Source: Bubalus kerabau | Taxonomy: Eukaryota; Chordata; Mammalia; Artiodactyla; Bovidae | Length of the DNA: 64,000 bases | Reading direction: 5' to 3' | Assembly (NCBI RefSeq): GCF_029407905.1 | Contig: NC_073641.1 | Span: 21,187,001 to 21,251,000, forward strand | Part shown: positions 23,200-34,569 of the stretch, piece by piece | Layout: each line of letters begins with the position of its first letter | Position numbering within the stretch: the stretch's first letter is position 1 | Position numbers and translations under genes: made by a program | The notes under the pieces: generated by a model | What the model was told of the DNA's origin: nothing | Databases searched by the model: none | The model's input: the letters and a program-made list of their open reading frames with translations, nothing else

Positions 23200-23640
23200 T
23201 TAGTTTTTTATTGCTGTGTAACAAATTACCACAAATTCAGTGGCTTAAAGCACATTATCTTATAGTTTCGTATCTTATAAGAGACTTTAGTCTCTTATAG
23301 TCTCTTATAAGTCTCTTATCTTATAGTCACATTATCTTATAGTCATTTATAGGAGTCCAGGCATTGCTTCTCTGGATTCTTTGCAAGGTTGAAATCAAAG
23401 GGTTGGCTATGGTTTAGTTCTCATTTGAAGGCTTGATTGGAGCTGAATCCACTTCCCAGTTCACTTATGTTTTGGGGTAATTATTTTACTTGCAGCTATA
23501 AGATGGAGAGTCCTAGCTTCTTGGTTGCTGTTGGTTAGAGGTCATTCCTAGAGACTGTGCTCAGTTCATTTCTAGGTTGCCCTCTCTGTAGACCCTTTAC
23601 AATGCAGCAGCTTATTTCTTTAAAAAAAAAAAGTTGGAAT
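23200..23640 (+). mobile_element. Ancient mammalian repeat with internal expansion
   Basis: 'ttattgctgtgtaacaaatt', 'accacaaattcagtggctta' and 'ggttgctgttggttagaggt' follow a common old mammalian repeat whose relatives appear at 2066-2245 and 4440-5040. The normal 'acaatttattatcttatag' segment has expanded locally (separate entry). Confidence 0.5.
23257..23352 (+). repeat. Irregular TCTTATAG-type tandem array with hairpin
   Basis: At least seven imperfect copies of the theme 'tcttatag' lie here. Inside them cttataagagac pairs exactly with a later gtctcttataag. It arose within the older repeat at 23200-23640. Confidence 0.8.
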
Positions 23641-23975
23641 AGAGCAAGTTTGCTAGCATGACTTAGTTTCATATAACATAATGTAAGGGAGTGCAAGAGA
23701 GACAGTCCATCACCTTTGTCATATTTTGTTCGTTAGAAGCACATCAGTTTCCTGCACATAATCAAGATGAGGGAAATACACAAAGCTGTCAGTATCATGG
23801 GGGCTACTTTAATGCCACATTCCAGATAATAAAATCTATTTCAGTCTTAGGTATTTTTGGAAGATTTCCAGATAATCAGATAATCAACTTTCAATAATCA
23901 ATTATTTAAATAGCATTTAATTGTTTCATAAACAGGTCCTTCTTTAGAAACTAATACACACGTATATTATGTTTT
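23640..23975. other. Unassigned sequence
   Basis: Nothing I can name; may be the decayed continuation of the repeat at 23200. Confidence 0.3.
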
Positions 23976-24887
23976 TTTAATTCATTCATTTATTTTAATT
24001 GGAGGCTAATTTCTTTACAATATTGTGGTGGTTTTTGCCATACATTGACATGAATCAGCCACGGGTGCACATGTGTTCCACCATCCTGAATCCTCCTCCT
24101 CCTCCCTCCCCCGCTACTCCATCCCTCTGGGTTGTCCCAGAGCACCGGCTTTGAGTGACCTGCTTCATGCATCAAATTTGCACTGGTCATCTGTTTTACA
24201 TATGGTAATATACATGTTTCAATGCTATTCTCTCATATCATCCCACCTTTGTCTTCTCCCACATAGTCCAAAAGTCTGTTCTTTACATCTGTGTCTCTTT
24301 TGCTGTCTTGCATATAGGGTCATCATTACTATCTTTCTAAATTCTATATATCAGATCAGATCAGTCGCTCAGTTGTGTCTGACTCTTTGCGACCCCATGA
24401 ATCGCAGCACGCCAGGCCTCCCTGTCCATCACCAACTATATACTGTATTGGTGTTTCTCTTTCTGGCTTACTTCACTCTGTATAATAGTTTTATTCACCT
24501 CATTAGAACTGACTCAAATACTTTCTTTTTTATAGCTGAGTAATATTCCATTGTGTGTATGTATCACAACTTTCTTACCCATTCATCTGCCGATGGACAT
24601 CTAGGTTGCTTCCATGTTCTGGCTACTATAAACAGTGCTGCAATGAACACTGGGGTACACGTGTCTCTTTCAATTCTGATTTCCTCAGTGTGTATGCCCA
24701 GCAGTGGGATTGCTGGGTCGTATGGCAGTTCTATTTCCAGTATTTTAAGGAATCTCCACACTGTTCTCCATAGTGGCTGTACTAGTTTGCATTCCCACCA
24801 ACAGTGTAAGAGGGTTCCCTTTTCTCCACACCCTCTCCAGCATTTATTGTTTGTAGACTTTTTGATGGCAGCCATTCTGACCAGTGC
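23976..24887 (-). mobile_element. Bovid L1 3' part (ORF2 C-terminus and 3'UTR), 5'-truncated
   Basis: The element is read on minus. The plus strand starts with the complement of the L1 3' end ('attggaggctaatttcttta', 'catacattgacatgaatcag') and ends at 'ttttgatggcagccattctg', inside the ORF2 complement. A minus frame (24923-24564) carries the L1 ORF2p C-terminal signature CWRGCGEKGTLLHCWWEC and LPYDPAIPLLGI, then stops. An 85-bp BovB fragment has been inserted into it (24351-24435). It is a dead remnant. Confidence 0.92.
24351..24435 (-). mobile_element. 85-bp BovB 3' fragment inserted in L1, with 7-bp TSD
   Basis: 'tcagatcagatcagtcgctc' to 'cctgtccatcaccaac' is the complement of the last ~85 bp of BovB. 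It interrupts the L1 exactly between two copies of ctatata (24344-24350 and 24436-24442). The L1 sequence continues in register after it. An extreme 5' truncation. Confidence 0.9.
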
Positions 24888-24889
24888 AC

Positions 24890-25239
24890 ACACATGTTTT
24901 AAAGTAGAGGCAAAGTATACCAAGAACTGACGACTACATGGCTTTTTTCCTAATACTATTTATCTTCCAGAACATGTTGAAAACATATTTTCTTTCAAAT
25001 GATGGTTATATTTTTGTCAATATTGTAGATAACGTTGTTTTTCCCCTAGATTTATCCTACTGTTTTTCTCCTTTTATAGGACTGATGTATATGTATTACA
25101 AAATCATAGGTTATTAAATTATCATTTTAGAAAGTGATTAAATTTAAAAGACTTATTATACATTTTTATTTTTACATAAGCATATTTTAATTACATTCGC
25201 TGTTTGTAACAGGAGATGTGATTATGTAACATTTATTCT
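24890..25239. other. Unassigned AT-rich sequence
   Basis: No gene or repeat recognised. Confidence 0.3.
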
Positions 25240-25362
25240 AAATAATTTTTTACAACTTTTTACTTTGTATTAGGGAATAGCTGATTAACAGTGTTCTGAT
25301 AGTTTCAAGTGGACAGCAAAAGAACTCAGCCATACATATTCATGTATCCAAAATGTTATATC
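25240..25362 (-). mobile_element. L1 3'UTR fragment
   Basis: 'ttaacagtgttctgatagtt', 'gacagcaaaagaactcagcc' and 'atacatattcatgtatcc' match the reverse-strand L1 3'UTR also present at 7107-7200. Short and diverged. Confidence 0.55.
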
Positions 25363-25364
25363 TT

Positions 25365-26250
25365 TATTTTTATATAACAAAATCTATAGTATGTTGGCAA
25401 GTATATTAAGTTACATTAAATGTCTATGATTGATCATTTAGGTAAAATAAGTTTCATTAGAATAGCATGCTCCAGTCTTCCAAATTCATTCTAAATTTAG
25501 CCAGCAATACTTATTAAGCATTAATTATATTCAAAAATCTTGAAACACAAGGGTGATCAAATCACATCTCACTCAATGCTCTTAATTTTTGGATTGAGGT
25601 TGGAAGAGTATTAATATAAAGTAATTTTTGAATGATGGCATTAAAAGAGAGTTTAGTTAATGTATTTTAGATCATATATTTAGGGAACCTGGAACTGGAA
25701 CTGGAATCTGAGTCTTTTGTATCAAAGTTCAGTGCCTTTTCACTGCCTCTTGTGACTCCTCAACAATGAATAAGGAAGGTGTCTAATGAATTGCTATGAG
25801 GAGGTTGAACTCTTTAAATTGTTTCTGTGGAAGTAGTTGAAACTTCATGTTGATCTATCCAAATTCTCTTGCCTGGTTGCCTGGTCCCCTGAGCTGTGAG
25901 TCAGCTGGTGATGTTTAGTATTCAGCTTAAAAACATGAAGCAGAATGAGGTTAGTTGACACATATCAAAATCAAGCTGTGCCTGGTCTCATGAGCACCAT
26001 GCTCCATCTACATGTGCTAAACAGTCATGGATGTCAATATAGAACTCAGTCTATATGCTGCATTTTCCACTTCTCCCTTGACCTTCACTCATTCTGTTTA
26101 ACAGTATGTAATTAAAGACATCTTTGAGAAGTAATCTATTAAGTGTCATAGGCTCGCAAAAAATACTATATTCCCAATCTGTTTGCACTGATTCTTAAAA
26201 ACATGTACTACGAGTTGGAAATAATCAAAACCATCTTTTAAAAAAAAATG
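25365..26250. other. Unassigned AT-rich sequence
   Basis: No gene recognised. 25685-25765 ('ctggaatctgagtctttt', 'cagtgccttttcactgcct') may be a reverse MIR end, too weak to call. Confidence 0.3.
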
Positions 26251-26950
26251 TTGTTCTTCAGTTGCTCAGTCATGTCCAACTCTTTGTGACCCTATGTACT
26301 GCAGCATACCAGGCTTCCCTATCCTTCACCATCTCCTGGAGCTTGTTCAAACTCATTCCATCAAGTCAGTGATGCCATCTGACCATCTCATCCTCTGTGT
26401 CCCCTTCCCCTCTTACCTTCAATCTTTCCCTGCATCAGGGTCTTTTCTAATGAGTCGGCTCTTCACATCAGGTGGCCAAAGGATTGGAGCTTCAGCTTCG
26501 GCGTCAGTCCTTTCAGTGAGTATTCAAGGTTGATTTCCTTTAGGATGGACTGCTTTGATCTCCTTGCAGTTCAAGGGACTCTCAAGAGTCTTCTCCAACA
26601 CCACAGTTCAAAAGCATCTATTCTTGGGCACTCAGCTTTCTTTATGGTCCAGCTCTCATATCCATACATGACTATTGGAGAAACCTTAGCTTTGACTAGA
26701 CAGACCTTTGTCAGCAAAGTTATATGTCTGCTTTTTAATACATTGTCTAGGTTTGCTATAGATTTTCTTTCAAGAAGCAAGTATGTTTTAATTTCATGTC
26801 TGCAGTCGCCATCTGCAGTGATTTTGGAGCCCAAGAAAATAGTCTGTCACTGTTTCCATTGTTTCTGCATCTATTTGCCATGAAATGATCTTCATTTTTT
26901 GAATGTTGAGTTTTAAGCCAGCTTTTTCACTCTCCTTTTTATCCTCTTTC
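26251..26950 (-). mobile_element. BovB LINE 3' end, about 700 bp
   Basis: Reverse-strand BovB from its 3' end ('ttgttcttcagttgctcagt') inward to 'gttttaagccagctttttca'. The minus frame 26834-26571 shows GSKITADGDC, KTYLLLERKS and MYGYESWTIKKAECPRIDAF, the C-terminal RT-downstream region. Several frame breaks. An older subtype than the copies with (TTCAG)n tails. Confidence 0.93.
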
Positions 26951-27787
26951 AAAAATGTAGTGAACATAATATCAGTGTTAACAATCAACTATTTGATTAA
27001 TGGTCCTTTAAGCAGGTTTCAAAGCTGAATTATATGTACATTCAATGGGCTTGTCAGATTCAAGTTACTAAATGCATCGATTTCATGCTGAGGAAACTGT
27101 TAATTTCCCATAGTTGATCTTTTGACAAGTGCAGTTGGCACATATTTTGACCAGAATTGCTATATTTCTTATTGTTCACTGTACCTGTGCATCTTTCTTG
27201 TTTTAATTTTTGGTATAAACTTAGTTACATAAGGTAAATTTTTCTCATGTTAAGAAAGCATCAGGTAAAAAATATAATTAAAGCCATAACAGCTCATTTT
27301 TTAAATTTTGGTTATGTGTATGCATACTTATGTTTTCTTGTTGTAGATGTTGCCAAGTAGTATTTTTCAGTTAATACGTGAGCTTATTGCCTAGCTTATT
27401 TTCCTTTTAGCTCAAGTCTTGGTGTATTAGGCAGGGTTTCTAAGACAGTACCCACTATTGTCCTCTTTTCCAAATGCAGAAGTGCAGGGAAAGGTCTTTC
27501 AAATTATACTTTATGGTTAACTGCCCAAATTTAGGGAAGGTGTGTGTGAAGTGATGAGCAGGGGTATAGAATGAAAAACAAATCTGGTTACCGAGAATTC
27601 TGGAGAGTAGAAGGTTAAAGAAAGTAGAAAAGGTATGGAGATAAATTATTACATAGGAATATTTCAAATAAATAAATACTATCTGTTTCAGATTTAGATC
27701 AATGTGATCTCAAGGGATCATACAAGCAAACAGCCCACGTTGTATTTGTGGAGTGATAATATTCTTGATAGTTCATGTCAGCAAAAA
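26951..27787. other. Unassigned AT-rich sequence
   Basis: No gene or repeat family recognised. Confidence 0.3.
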
Positions 27788-27802
27788 AAGATAAGCATTT
27801 TT

Positions 27803-28135
27803 TTTTTCTTTTTTATTTATTTATTTATTTTTTTTTTTTTTTTTTACATTTTTTTTTTAATTTTATTTTATTTTTAAACTTTACATAACTGTATTAGATT
27901 TGCCAAATATCAAAATGAATCCGCCACACGTATACATGTGTTCCCCATCCTGAGCCCTCCTCCCTCCTCCCTCCCCATTCCATCCCTCTGGGTCGTCCCA
28001 GTGCACCAGCCCCAAGCATCCAGTATCGTGCATCGAACCTGGACTGGCAACTCGTTTCATACATGATATTTTACATGTTTCAATGCCATTCTCCCAAATC
28101 TTCCCACCCTCTCCCTCTCCCACAGAGTCCATAAG
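27803..28135 (-). mobile_element. Bovid L1 3'UTR, 5'-truncated, with 15-bp TSD
   Basis: Begins with a long T-rich stretch (the complement of the poly(A) tail). It continues with 'ttacataactgtattagatt', 'aaaatgaatccgccacacgt' and 'cctctgggtcgtcccagtgc', and ends at 'cacagagtccata'. A perfect direct repeat aagataagcattttt flanks it (27788-27802 and 28136-28150), so the insertion limits are exact. Confidence 0.95.
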
Positions 28136-28150
28136 AAGATAAGCATTTTT

Positions 28151-29165
28151 AAGAAGTGAAAATGACTTCCAGAGAAATATATGACTTACACCTTCTACTA
28201 AGAATAATACACAAATGTGAGGGGAGAAGTGATACATTCCTGACATAATGCAATGCTATAATTCCTAGAGAAGTAAAATATATGAGAGGATGTTTAGTCT
28301 TATATAATTGGGAAAATAAGAACAATGCTCATTTTTTTCATTAAAAATCAGAAAATAATATAAAATCATAATCTTCATGCCCCAAACAAACTGTCCTAAT
28401 ACTAAGGCAAACAATACCCCCTTTGCAAGGTCTACTGAAGCCTGCAGCTTCTTAAAAAAAAATGCAAACTTATTCCTGATATTCTCTAAGATACAGGCTT
28501 AACAAGTCATTGAGTCCTCTTAAGCAAATACCTAATGTCAGTTACTGACAATAAATTTCAAAATAACCTTATGTGTAATTGAACCAGCCCTTCTTTTGGT
28601 TTCTAAGATGATGTCAATTTCATGTTGCTCTTTTTGTACATTGCCCTTCCCTCAGGTTCCTCATAATTTATCAAACCAGTTTGGTTCCTTCTAATTTACT
28701 AAACAAATTCAGTCTTCAAACTTTCCCTTCATTCTCTGTAGTCCTACCTTAGCTGGTTACCCACTAATAACAACTCATAAACCTATTTGTCTAGCCCCAA
28801 GCACAAATGGGAGTCAATCCTAATACAGAATTTCTATAGAGAAATGTTTATATTATACACTTAGTCAAACACAAATACACTATATTTTCTATATTCTTCT
28901 TGAAGGACTAATAGATGTCTTAAGCCTAATCTGCCCTAAAACATACTCTGAATTTACAGTCACCAAACCTGGGGCTTCCTCAGTTCCCTAACCTCACTGA
29001 ACATCTGCTTCCTAACTCCAGTTGCTAGGATCAAATGGCTTTCATTTCTTTTTGACACATGGCATCCATTCTGCAAGCAAAATATAACTAAACCTTAACT
29101 ATTCTCTCCCTCTTCCCAATGACTTCTTCAACCCTAGTCACTTAATTCTCAGCTCAATTATTGAA
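28151..29165. other. Unassigned sequence
   Basis: No gene or repeat family recognised. Confidence 0.3.
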
Positions 29166-29169
29166 ATAG

Positions 29170-29650
29170 ATTCCTGTCTGTATCACTACCCCCATACTTT
29201 GCCATTCCATAATCTGTACTTAACATGGCAGCCAGAGCATGCGCCTCTTAATATGTAATTCAAACTGTGACATTTCACTCTCTAAACCTGCCAAGGGCTT
29301 CCATCTCATTCTGAGTTAAACACAAAACCTCTCCTCACAAGCACACACATACACAGCACCACAGCTCAACTTTATCTCCTCTGAACCCTCACTTGGTCAG
29401 CCTACTCACCCCTGCCCTGCTTCAGGGACTTGGCACTGACAATCCCCTCTACTTCTAATGCTTTCCCCTGGCTCCCCTTGAGTCTCTGCTCAAATACCAC
29501 CTTATCACAGAAGACTTTTCTGATCACATAAAACTGTACAGTTTCCTCTCCCCCATTCTTTATTCCCCTTGCCTTTATTTTTCTCCACAGAACTCATCAT
29601 CACCTGATACAATTTGCTTATTGTCTCTTGTCTATTTTAAGAATGATAGG
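29170..29650 (+). mobile_element. L2 LINE 3' region
   Basis: Ordered L2-like blocks: 'gccaagggcttccatctcat', 'cctgccctgcttcagggact', 'aatgctttcccctggctccc', 'tctctgctcaaataccacct', 'cacagaagacttttctgatc'. Diverged as expected. A young SINE lies just after it. Confidence 0.65.
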
Positions 29651-29686
29651 AATTTAGTAATTTTTATGCCATACTCAAGTATCCAG

Positions 29687-29872
29687 TGAGTGAAGTTGCT
29701 CAGTCGTGTCCAACTCTTTGCAACCCCATGGACTGTAGCCTATCAGGCTCCTCTGTCCATGGGATTTTCCAGGCAAAGAGTGCTGGAGTGGATTGCCATT
29801 TCCTTCTACAGGGGATCTTCCCGACCCAGGAATCAAACCCGGGTCTCCCACATTGCAGGCAGACACTTTACC
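29687..29872 (-). mobile_element. Bov-tA SINE with 9-bp TSD
   Basis: Reverse-strand copy from 'aagttgctcagtcgtgtcca' to 'gcaggcagacactttacc'; the outer part of the head is absent. The direct repeat agtatccag flanks it (29678-29686 and 29873-29881). Confidence 0.93.
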
Positions 29873-29889
29873 AGTATCCAGAATATGTG

Positions 29890-30396
29890 GTATTATTCAT
29901 ATTGCCTAAATGTCATTTAAATAAACCATTTTTACAACTGATTTGCACAAGTGAGATCGTGTCAATTTTAATTCATAATTTCTGTAGAGAAATGTATGTA
30001 TTATACCCAAGGATAAATTATATTTAAGAAATATATAATTTATTCTATTAGAGATATATAGAGAAATGGAATAGAAATAGCAAAACAGTATATACATATC
30101 ATTTGATGGCATGTTATCTTTTGCTTTTTAATGTTGAATATAGCAAAGGATAAATGATATCTCTCAAAAACAACTTCATGCCAAAAAATTCTAACATTAC
30201 ACTGAGCACACGTTAAGGCTATTATTATTTTTGATCTTAGTATTGGCATTTCATGTTTGTTCCACCAAATAGGCAGAAGCTTAAAAAAGCACACAGAAGC
30301 AATTTTTAGCAGATTTGCACAAATAGGAGTCAAATATCAATCGTAACTCCAAATTTCTATAGATAAATATATATTATATTATAGGTAAACAAGCAT
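29890..30396. other. Unassigned AT-rich sequence
   Basis: No gene or repeat family recognised. Confidence 0.3.
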
Positions 30397-30615
30397 GAAA
30401 GTGAAGTCAAAGTGTTAATCACTTAGTCATGTCCAACTCTTTTCCGCCCCATGGTCTGTCCATGGAATTCTCTAGGCAAGAGTACTGGAGCAGGTTGCCA
30501 TTCCCATTTCCAGGGGAATCTTCCTGACTTAGGATCAAACCCAGGAATCCTGCATTGTGGGCTACAGTCCATGGGGTCACAAAAGAGCCGGACACAACTT
30601 AGCGACTAAAGCAAC
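30397..30615 (-). mobile_element. Composite, self-complementary Bov-tA
   Basis: The first part (to about 30560) is a reverse-strand Bov-tA: 'cacttagtcatgtccaactc' to 'cccaggaatcctgcattg'. Instead of ending with the tRNA-head complement, it switches at 'tgtgggctacag' into the forward-strand 3' part ('tacagtccatggggtcacaa', 'gccggacacaacttagcgac'). The two ends can pair over about 45 bp (imperfect). Confidence 0.85.
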
Positions 30616-30734
30616 AAAGAGACGGTAACTTGGTGTCTGTTCATTCAAACTGGCCAAGCTATTCTTTAAGGCTGCTGTAATAGCCTTTTTGTTGCCTCTA
30701 TAATGAGGATCTCTTGATATTTATATTTTCCTCT

Positions 30735-31020
30735 ATATCATTTGGATCTGAGCCTAAAAGTCACTTACTCAGAGAGGTCTTCCCTAGCAACCTCACCCGC
30801 TAGCACCACCCTCATTTCACTTCTTGGCAGAGCTTGCCTCACTATTTTCTTTCTGAAGTGTTTGCTTTTAAGTGTATAACGTGTTTATTGTTCACCTCAC
30901 TACATTAAATACAGACGCTAGCCAGCTTGATTGTGTTATTCACTGCTGTATCCCCAGTGACTAGAACATTTCCTGGCAGTTAGCTCATGCTCAATAATCA
31001 TTTATTTACTAAGTGAATGA
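30735..31020 (+). mobile_element. L2 LINE 3' end
   Basis: 'actcagagaggtcttcccta', 'ttattcactgctgtatcccc', 'agaacatttcctggcagtta' and the terminal 'tgctcaataatcatttattt' are the L2 3' end in order. Confidence 0.75.
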
Positions 31021-31024
31021 TATG

Positions 31025-31405
31025 ATCTCTGTTGCGTCTTTATATTTGTATAAATGATTAAAAATCATTAGAGATTCAAGAGTGTAGAACTCACAAATAT
31101 GGACTCCCTTCCAGCCTCGTTATGGATTGTTAACAAAACACCATATTAACTGACCTGATCCTCATAGATCATCAGGGTAATGTTCCTAGGGGTTTTGATA
31201 TTGTTAGACTATTCTGTGATAGAAATACTGATCAAAATATGTTTATTAGTTTGATGATGACACACATCGCCCATTACCAGCTTTCCTGCATCTCAAAGAA
31301 GAAAGGACTGAGTTTTCCCTTCTGTTCAGGTATTTTAGATGAGTTACATTAAAATAAAGAAATATCAGCTTTAATCTTTTTTCTGACCAATAAAACAGGT
31401 TAATT
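31025..31405. other. Unassigned sequence
   Basis: No gene or repeat family recognised. Confidence 0.3.
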
Positions 31406-31409
31406 ATAT

Positions 31410-31690
31410 TAATTCAACAAATGATTTTTGAATACGTACCATGTACCTGTTTCTCTCATTAAATTTTAGGGGGAAGAAGATGTAAATAGCTGCATGGCAA
31501 GTGCAGTTCTCACCCCATTTTGTGTGTTATTAAATCCTTATTGCAATTCTTTCATGTAGAAATTATTATTCCTTTTTTTAATATCTTAGGGAAATTAACT
31601 TCAGAGAGGTAGATAACATACCCAGATTCATACTGATAGGGGCAGAGTTGAGTTTTGAAATAAATTTTTATTACTCCAAAGCCTCCCCTT
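31410..31690 (-). mobile_element. MIR-like SINE (reverse)
   Basis: 'ttattaaatccttattgcaa', 'gtagaaattattattcctt', 'aacttcagagaggtagataa' and 'gcagagttgagttttgaa' follow the reverse MIR order. The left part is interrupted by non-matching sequence. Confidence 0.5.
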
Positions 31691-31694
31691 GTAC

Positions 31695-33240
31695 TTTGCC
31701 AATTGAAAGAAGGGAAATTCTATGAAAATTTAAATAGTAATAATAGCAAAACTATTGTGAGCCTCATAAAACATTAAAATAATTATAATTCATACAAAAA
31801 ATAAATTACCCATTCAAGCAGAGAATTTAGCTATATGTTTTGGTCACAGAAATGAGGGACATAGACATTGCCATAATGCATTACTTTAAATGTCTTAAAA
31901 AATGGACCACGGTGTGATTAGACCTCATCAAAAGACCATTTAGAGTCAAAGTTTATAAATTATTGTCCAAATATTCTCATTAAGATAGCTCAAATTGCTT
32001 TAGAGGTTTGAATATGGTGGGCTTTAGATTCTGGTAGACAGATAAGCCAGTCTTTAAATCAACCAATGCTCCTTTGCTAATCCTTCATCTAGCTTATTAT
32101 CTAGTCTCTGACAGACTCTTGTATGGACCTTCACCCTGCATCATGAACTCTACTGCACTGTGAATTCTGACTTTGTGTTTAGACATGGAATCCTTTGGAG
32201 GCAAGGAGATATTTGTGATTATAAGTATCATGAGTAAATAATACCAGTAGGGAACCTGGGGCCTGTGGTGTATCAGAGCTATACAACTAAACTATCAGCA
32301 TCTATTTGTAGTGTTGTGAGCAATAATTGAGAAATGAGGCGTCTTGTGATTTTGTGACTAGGCAGAATGATGCTTACAACTTCAAGCTCTACCTCACAAT
32401 TGAATCATCCAGCAAGATCTTCATATGATATTTGGACTAGAATTTTAATGTTTATGTTGCTAGCATTTTGTCTGATTTGGGATTAATTCAGTTGTCATGA
32501 ATAGCTCTTTGGCAAAGGAAAATGAGATAACTGTAAGCTAATAAAATTAGGGAATTTCAATGTGAGATATGTGCAATACCAAAAGAATCATCTCTATCAA
32601 TCAAAATAAGTGGTTAAATCAATGGAGACCATTAATTTTTAATTTATTTAGTAATTTCAAATATATTTATTCATTGTTTGTGAGTATGCTTGCAGAACAA
32701 TTTAGATACAAAATGTTCTTATCCTTAGAAATTTCATGATCAAGGTGTGAAAATTAGACATGCATACTCACATTAAAAATTAAACAACAATTCAAGAAGC
32801 ATTTCAGGCTGTGATTAAGGGCCATGTGAATAGTATGAACAATAAATGAAAGGAAAAATCAAAGATGGAACAATGGAAGAATAGAAAAACTTGGAATTGC
32901 CTTGCTTTTGGATTGAATTGCAGTTGGGTTGAAGTTGAATAAGTGGAAGGTGGACCAAGCTGAAGATGGGAGAAACTCCAAATAGAGTTGAACGCCAGAA
33001 ACTAGACATTAGCATGTCATCTTTGGAGACAGTGAAGGGCTGCAACCGTAGTTTCTGACCATCTTGTTTGGGTCCTTGATGGCCAAGATGAGCCTTTTAG
33101 ACTTCATCCTCAGAATAATGGTAAATCTGGAAGAATCTCTATGGAGGAGTAGAAAAACAATGACAGCACATTTGAATGGTGAATCTGATAAAAATGTGCA
33201 TACCTTCCTGAAACTAGGGGGAAATTAGAAAGGAAAAAAG
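31695..33240. other. Unassigned sequence
   Basis: No gene or repeat family I can name. AT-rich for the most part, with a more mixed block at 32860-33060. Confidence 0.35.
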
Positions 33241-33244
33241 CAGT

Positions 33245-33432
33245 GGTTTGAACAGCGGTTTTTAAACTTGAATGTGCTTAAGAATCCACCTAGGTAGCTT
33301 GTTGGAATCGCAGATTCCTGAGCCTTACTCCGGAGGTTCTGATTAAATCAGGAGAGGGCTTTTAATTTCCATCTTAACAAGTATCAGTGTGCTTCTGATT
33401 TAAGTGGTCTTCAGACCACATTTTGAACAATA
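33245..33432 (+). mobile_element. MER5A-like hAT fossil
   Basis: 'gcggtttttaaacttgaatg', 'gcttaagaatccacctagg', 'agcttgttggaatcgcagat', 'tcctgagccttactcc', 'ttctgattaaatcagg' and 'gtggtcttcagaccacattt' follow MER5A almost end to end. One of the best preserved old elements here. Confidence 0.75.
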
Positions 33433-33717
33433 CTAAATTAAAATGTGGTCACAATAATCCATGAGTGAAGGTTTATACTATAAACTTTTGGAAGTAGCAA
33501 TGAAAAGGAAATAATGACTGTAAAAGATACAGTGATAAGACAGAAATGTTTGCATATAAAAAAATCAAAGAGAAGACATAGTCTAAGATGATATTAATGT
33601 ATTTAAGTCAATATATTTGATCAATTTTGCTTTTACAACTGGATTTTCTACTCAATTAATTCACCTGAAAGACTCATGCATATAAAGATGATGCCTAAAC
33701 ATGAACTAAGGAGAAAA

Positions 33718-33907
33718 GTTAAAGTGAAAGTCGCTCAGTAGTGTCTGACTCTTTGCCACACCATGGACTATATAGTCCATGGAATTCTCCAGGCCAGAAC
33801 ACTGGAGTGGGTAGCCTTTCCCTTCTCCAGGGGATTTTCCCAACCCAGGGATTGAACCAAGGTCTCCCACATTGCGGGCGGATTCTTTATCAGCTGAGCC
33901 ACCAGGG
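33718..33907 (-). mobile_element. Bov-tA SINE (tA3-like) with 10-bp TSD
   Basis: Reverse-strand copy with the 'ggactatatagtccatggaa' subtype mark, running to 'tcagctgagccaccaggg'. The direct repeat aaggagaaaa flanks it (33708-33717 and 33908-33917). Confidence 0.94.
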
Positions 33908-33917
33908 AAGGAGAAAA

Positions 33918-34204
33918 TACAATATGAAATAATGAATATGGTAATACATGTAGATAAAAAAGAAATTCAGAAAAAATAATCCACCATTTTGTATTAGAAT
34001 CAAATAATCATTCTAATGATCATGGATTTCCTAACTCTAGTCAAGTTTCCTGAATTCCTTTCATCATTAGTTTTTGAAAATGGATGTAGAATTCTCAATT
34101 ATCCATATCTTCCCCATTTAGCTAAGAGGAAGACAATAGGGACCATGTTGGATCATCTCTATAGTTATGATGATCTTACATCCTATGTTTGGGGAAATAA
34201 TTAT
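33918..34204. other. Unassigned sequence
   Basis: No gene or repeat family recognised. Confidence 0.3.
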
Positions 34205-34565
34205 TATTAAAATAATCATTTCCTGATCTCACAGATACAGAGAACATATTGGTGGTTACAAGAGGTGTTTGGTAGCAGACTGGGAAAAATGGGTAAAGGT
34301 ACAAACTTCTAGTTTTTAAATAAATAAGTCCTAGAAGTGCAGTGTGCAATATGGTGTCTATAGGTAATAATACTGTACTGTATATTTGAAAGTTGCTGGG
34401 AGAGTAGATCTTAAAAGTTCTCACCATAAGAAAGAAAGATTACCTGTGTGGTGATGGATGTTAACTAGACTTATTTTAGTGATTATTTCATAAGGTATTC
34501 ACTGTTGTACCACTGAAACTAATATAATGTTATATGTCAATTAGATCTCAAATTTTGAAAATAAT
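34205..34565 (+). mobile_element. Ancient L1M 3'UTR
   Basis: 'acatattggtggttacaaga', 'aaaggtacaaacttctagtt', 'actgtactgtatatttgaaa', 'gctgggagagtagatctt', 'tggatgttaactagacttat' and 'gaaactaatataatgttata' match the 3'UTR of old eutherian L1 (L1MA/L1MB type) in order. Confidence 0.8.
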
Positions 34566-34569
34566 AATA

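Noticed and set aside
24564..24923. A 119-codon minus-strand frame with a Cys-rich C-terminal motif
   Set aside because: Not a host gene. It is the end of L1 ORF2 inside a truncated L1 copy and is reported there.
23976..28135. Endogenous retrovirus or LTR element
   Set aside because: No LTR pair, primer-binding site or gag/pol motif was recognised. The reverse-transcriptase-related pieces all fit L1 or BovB.
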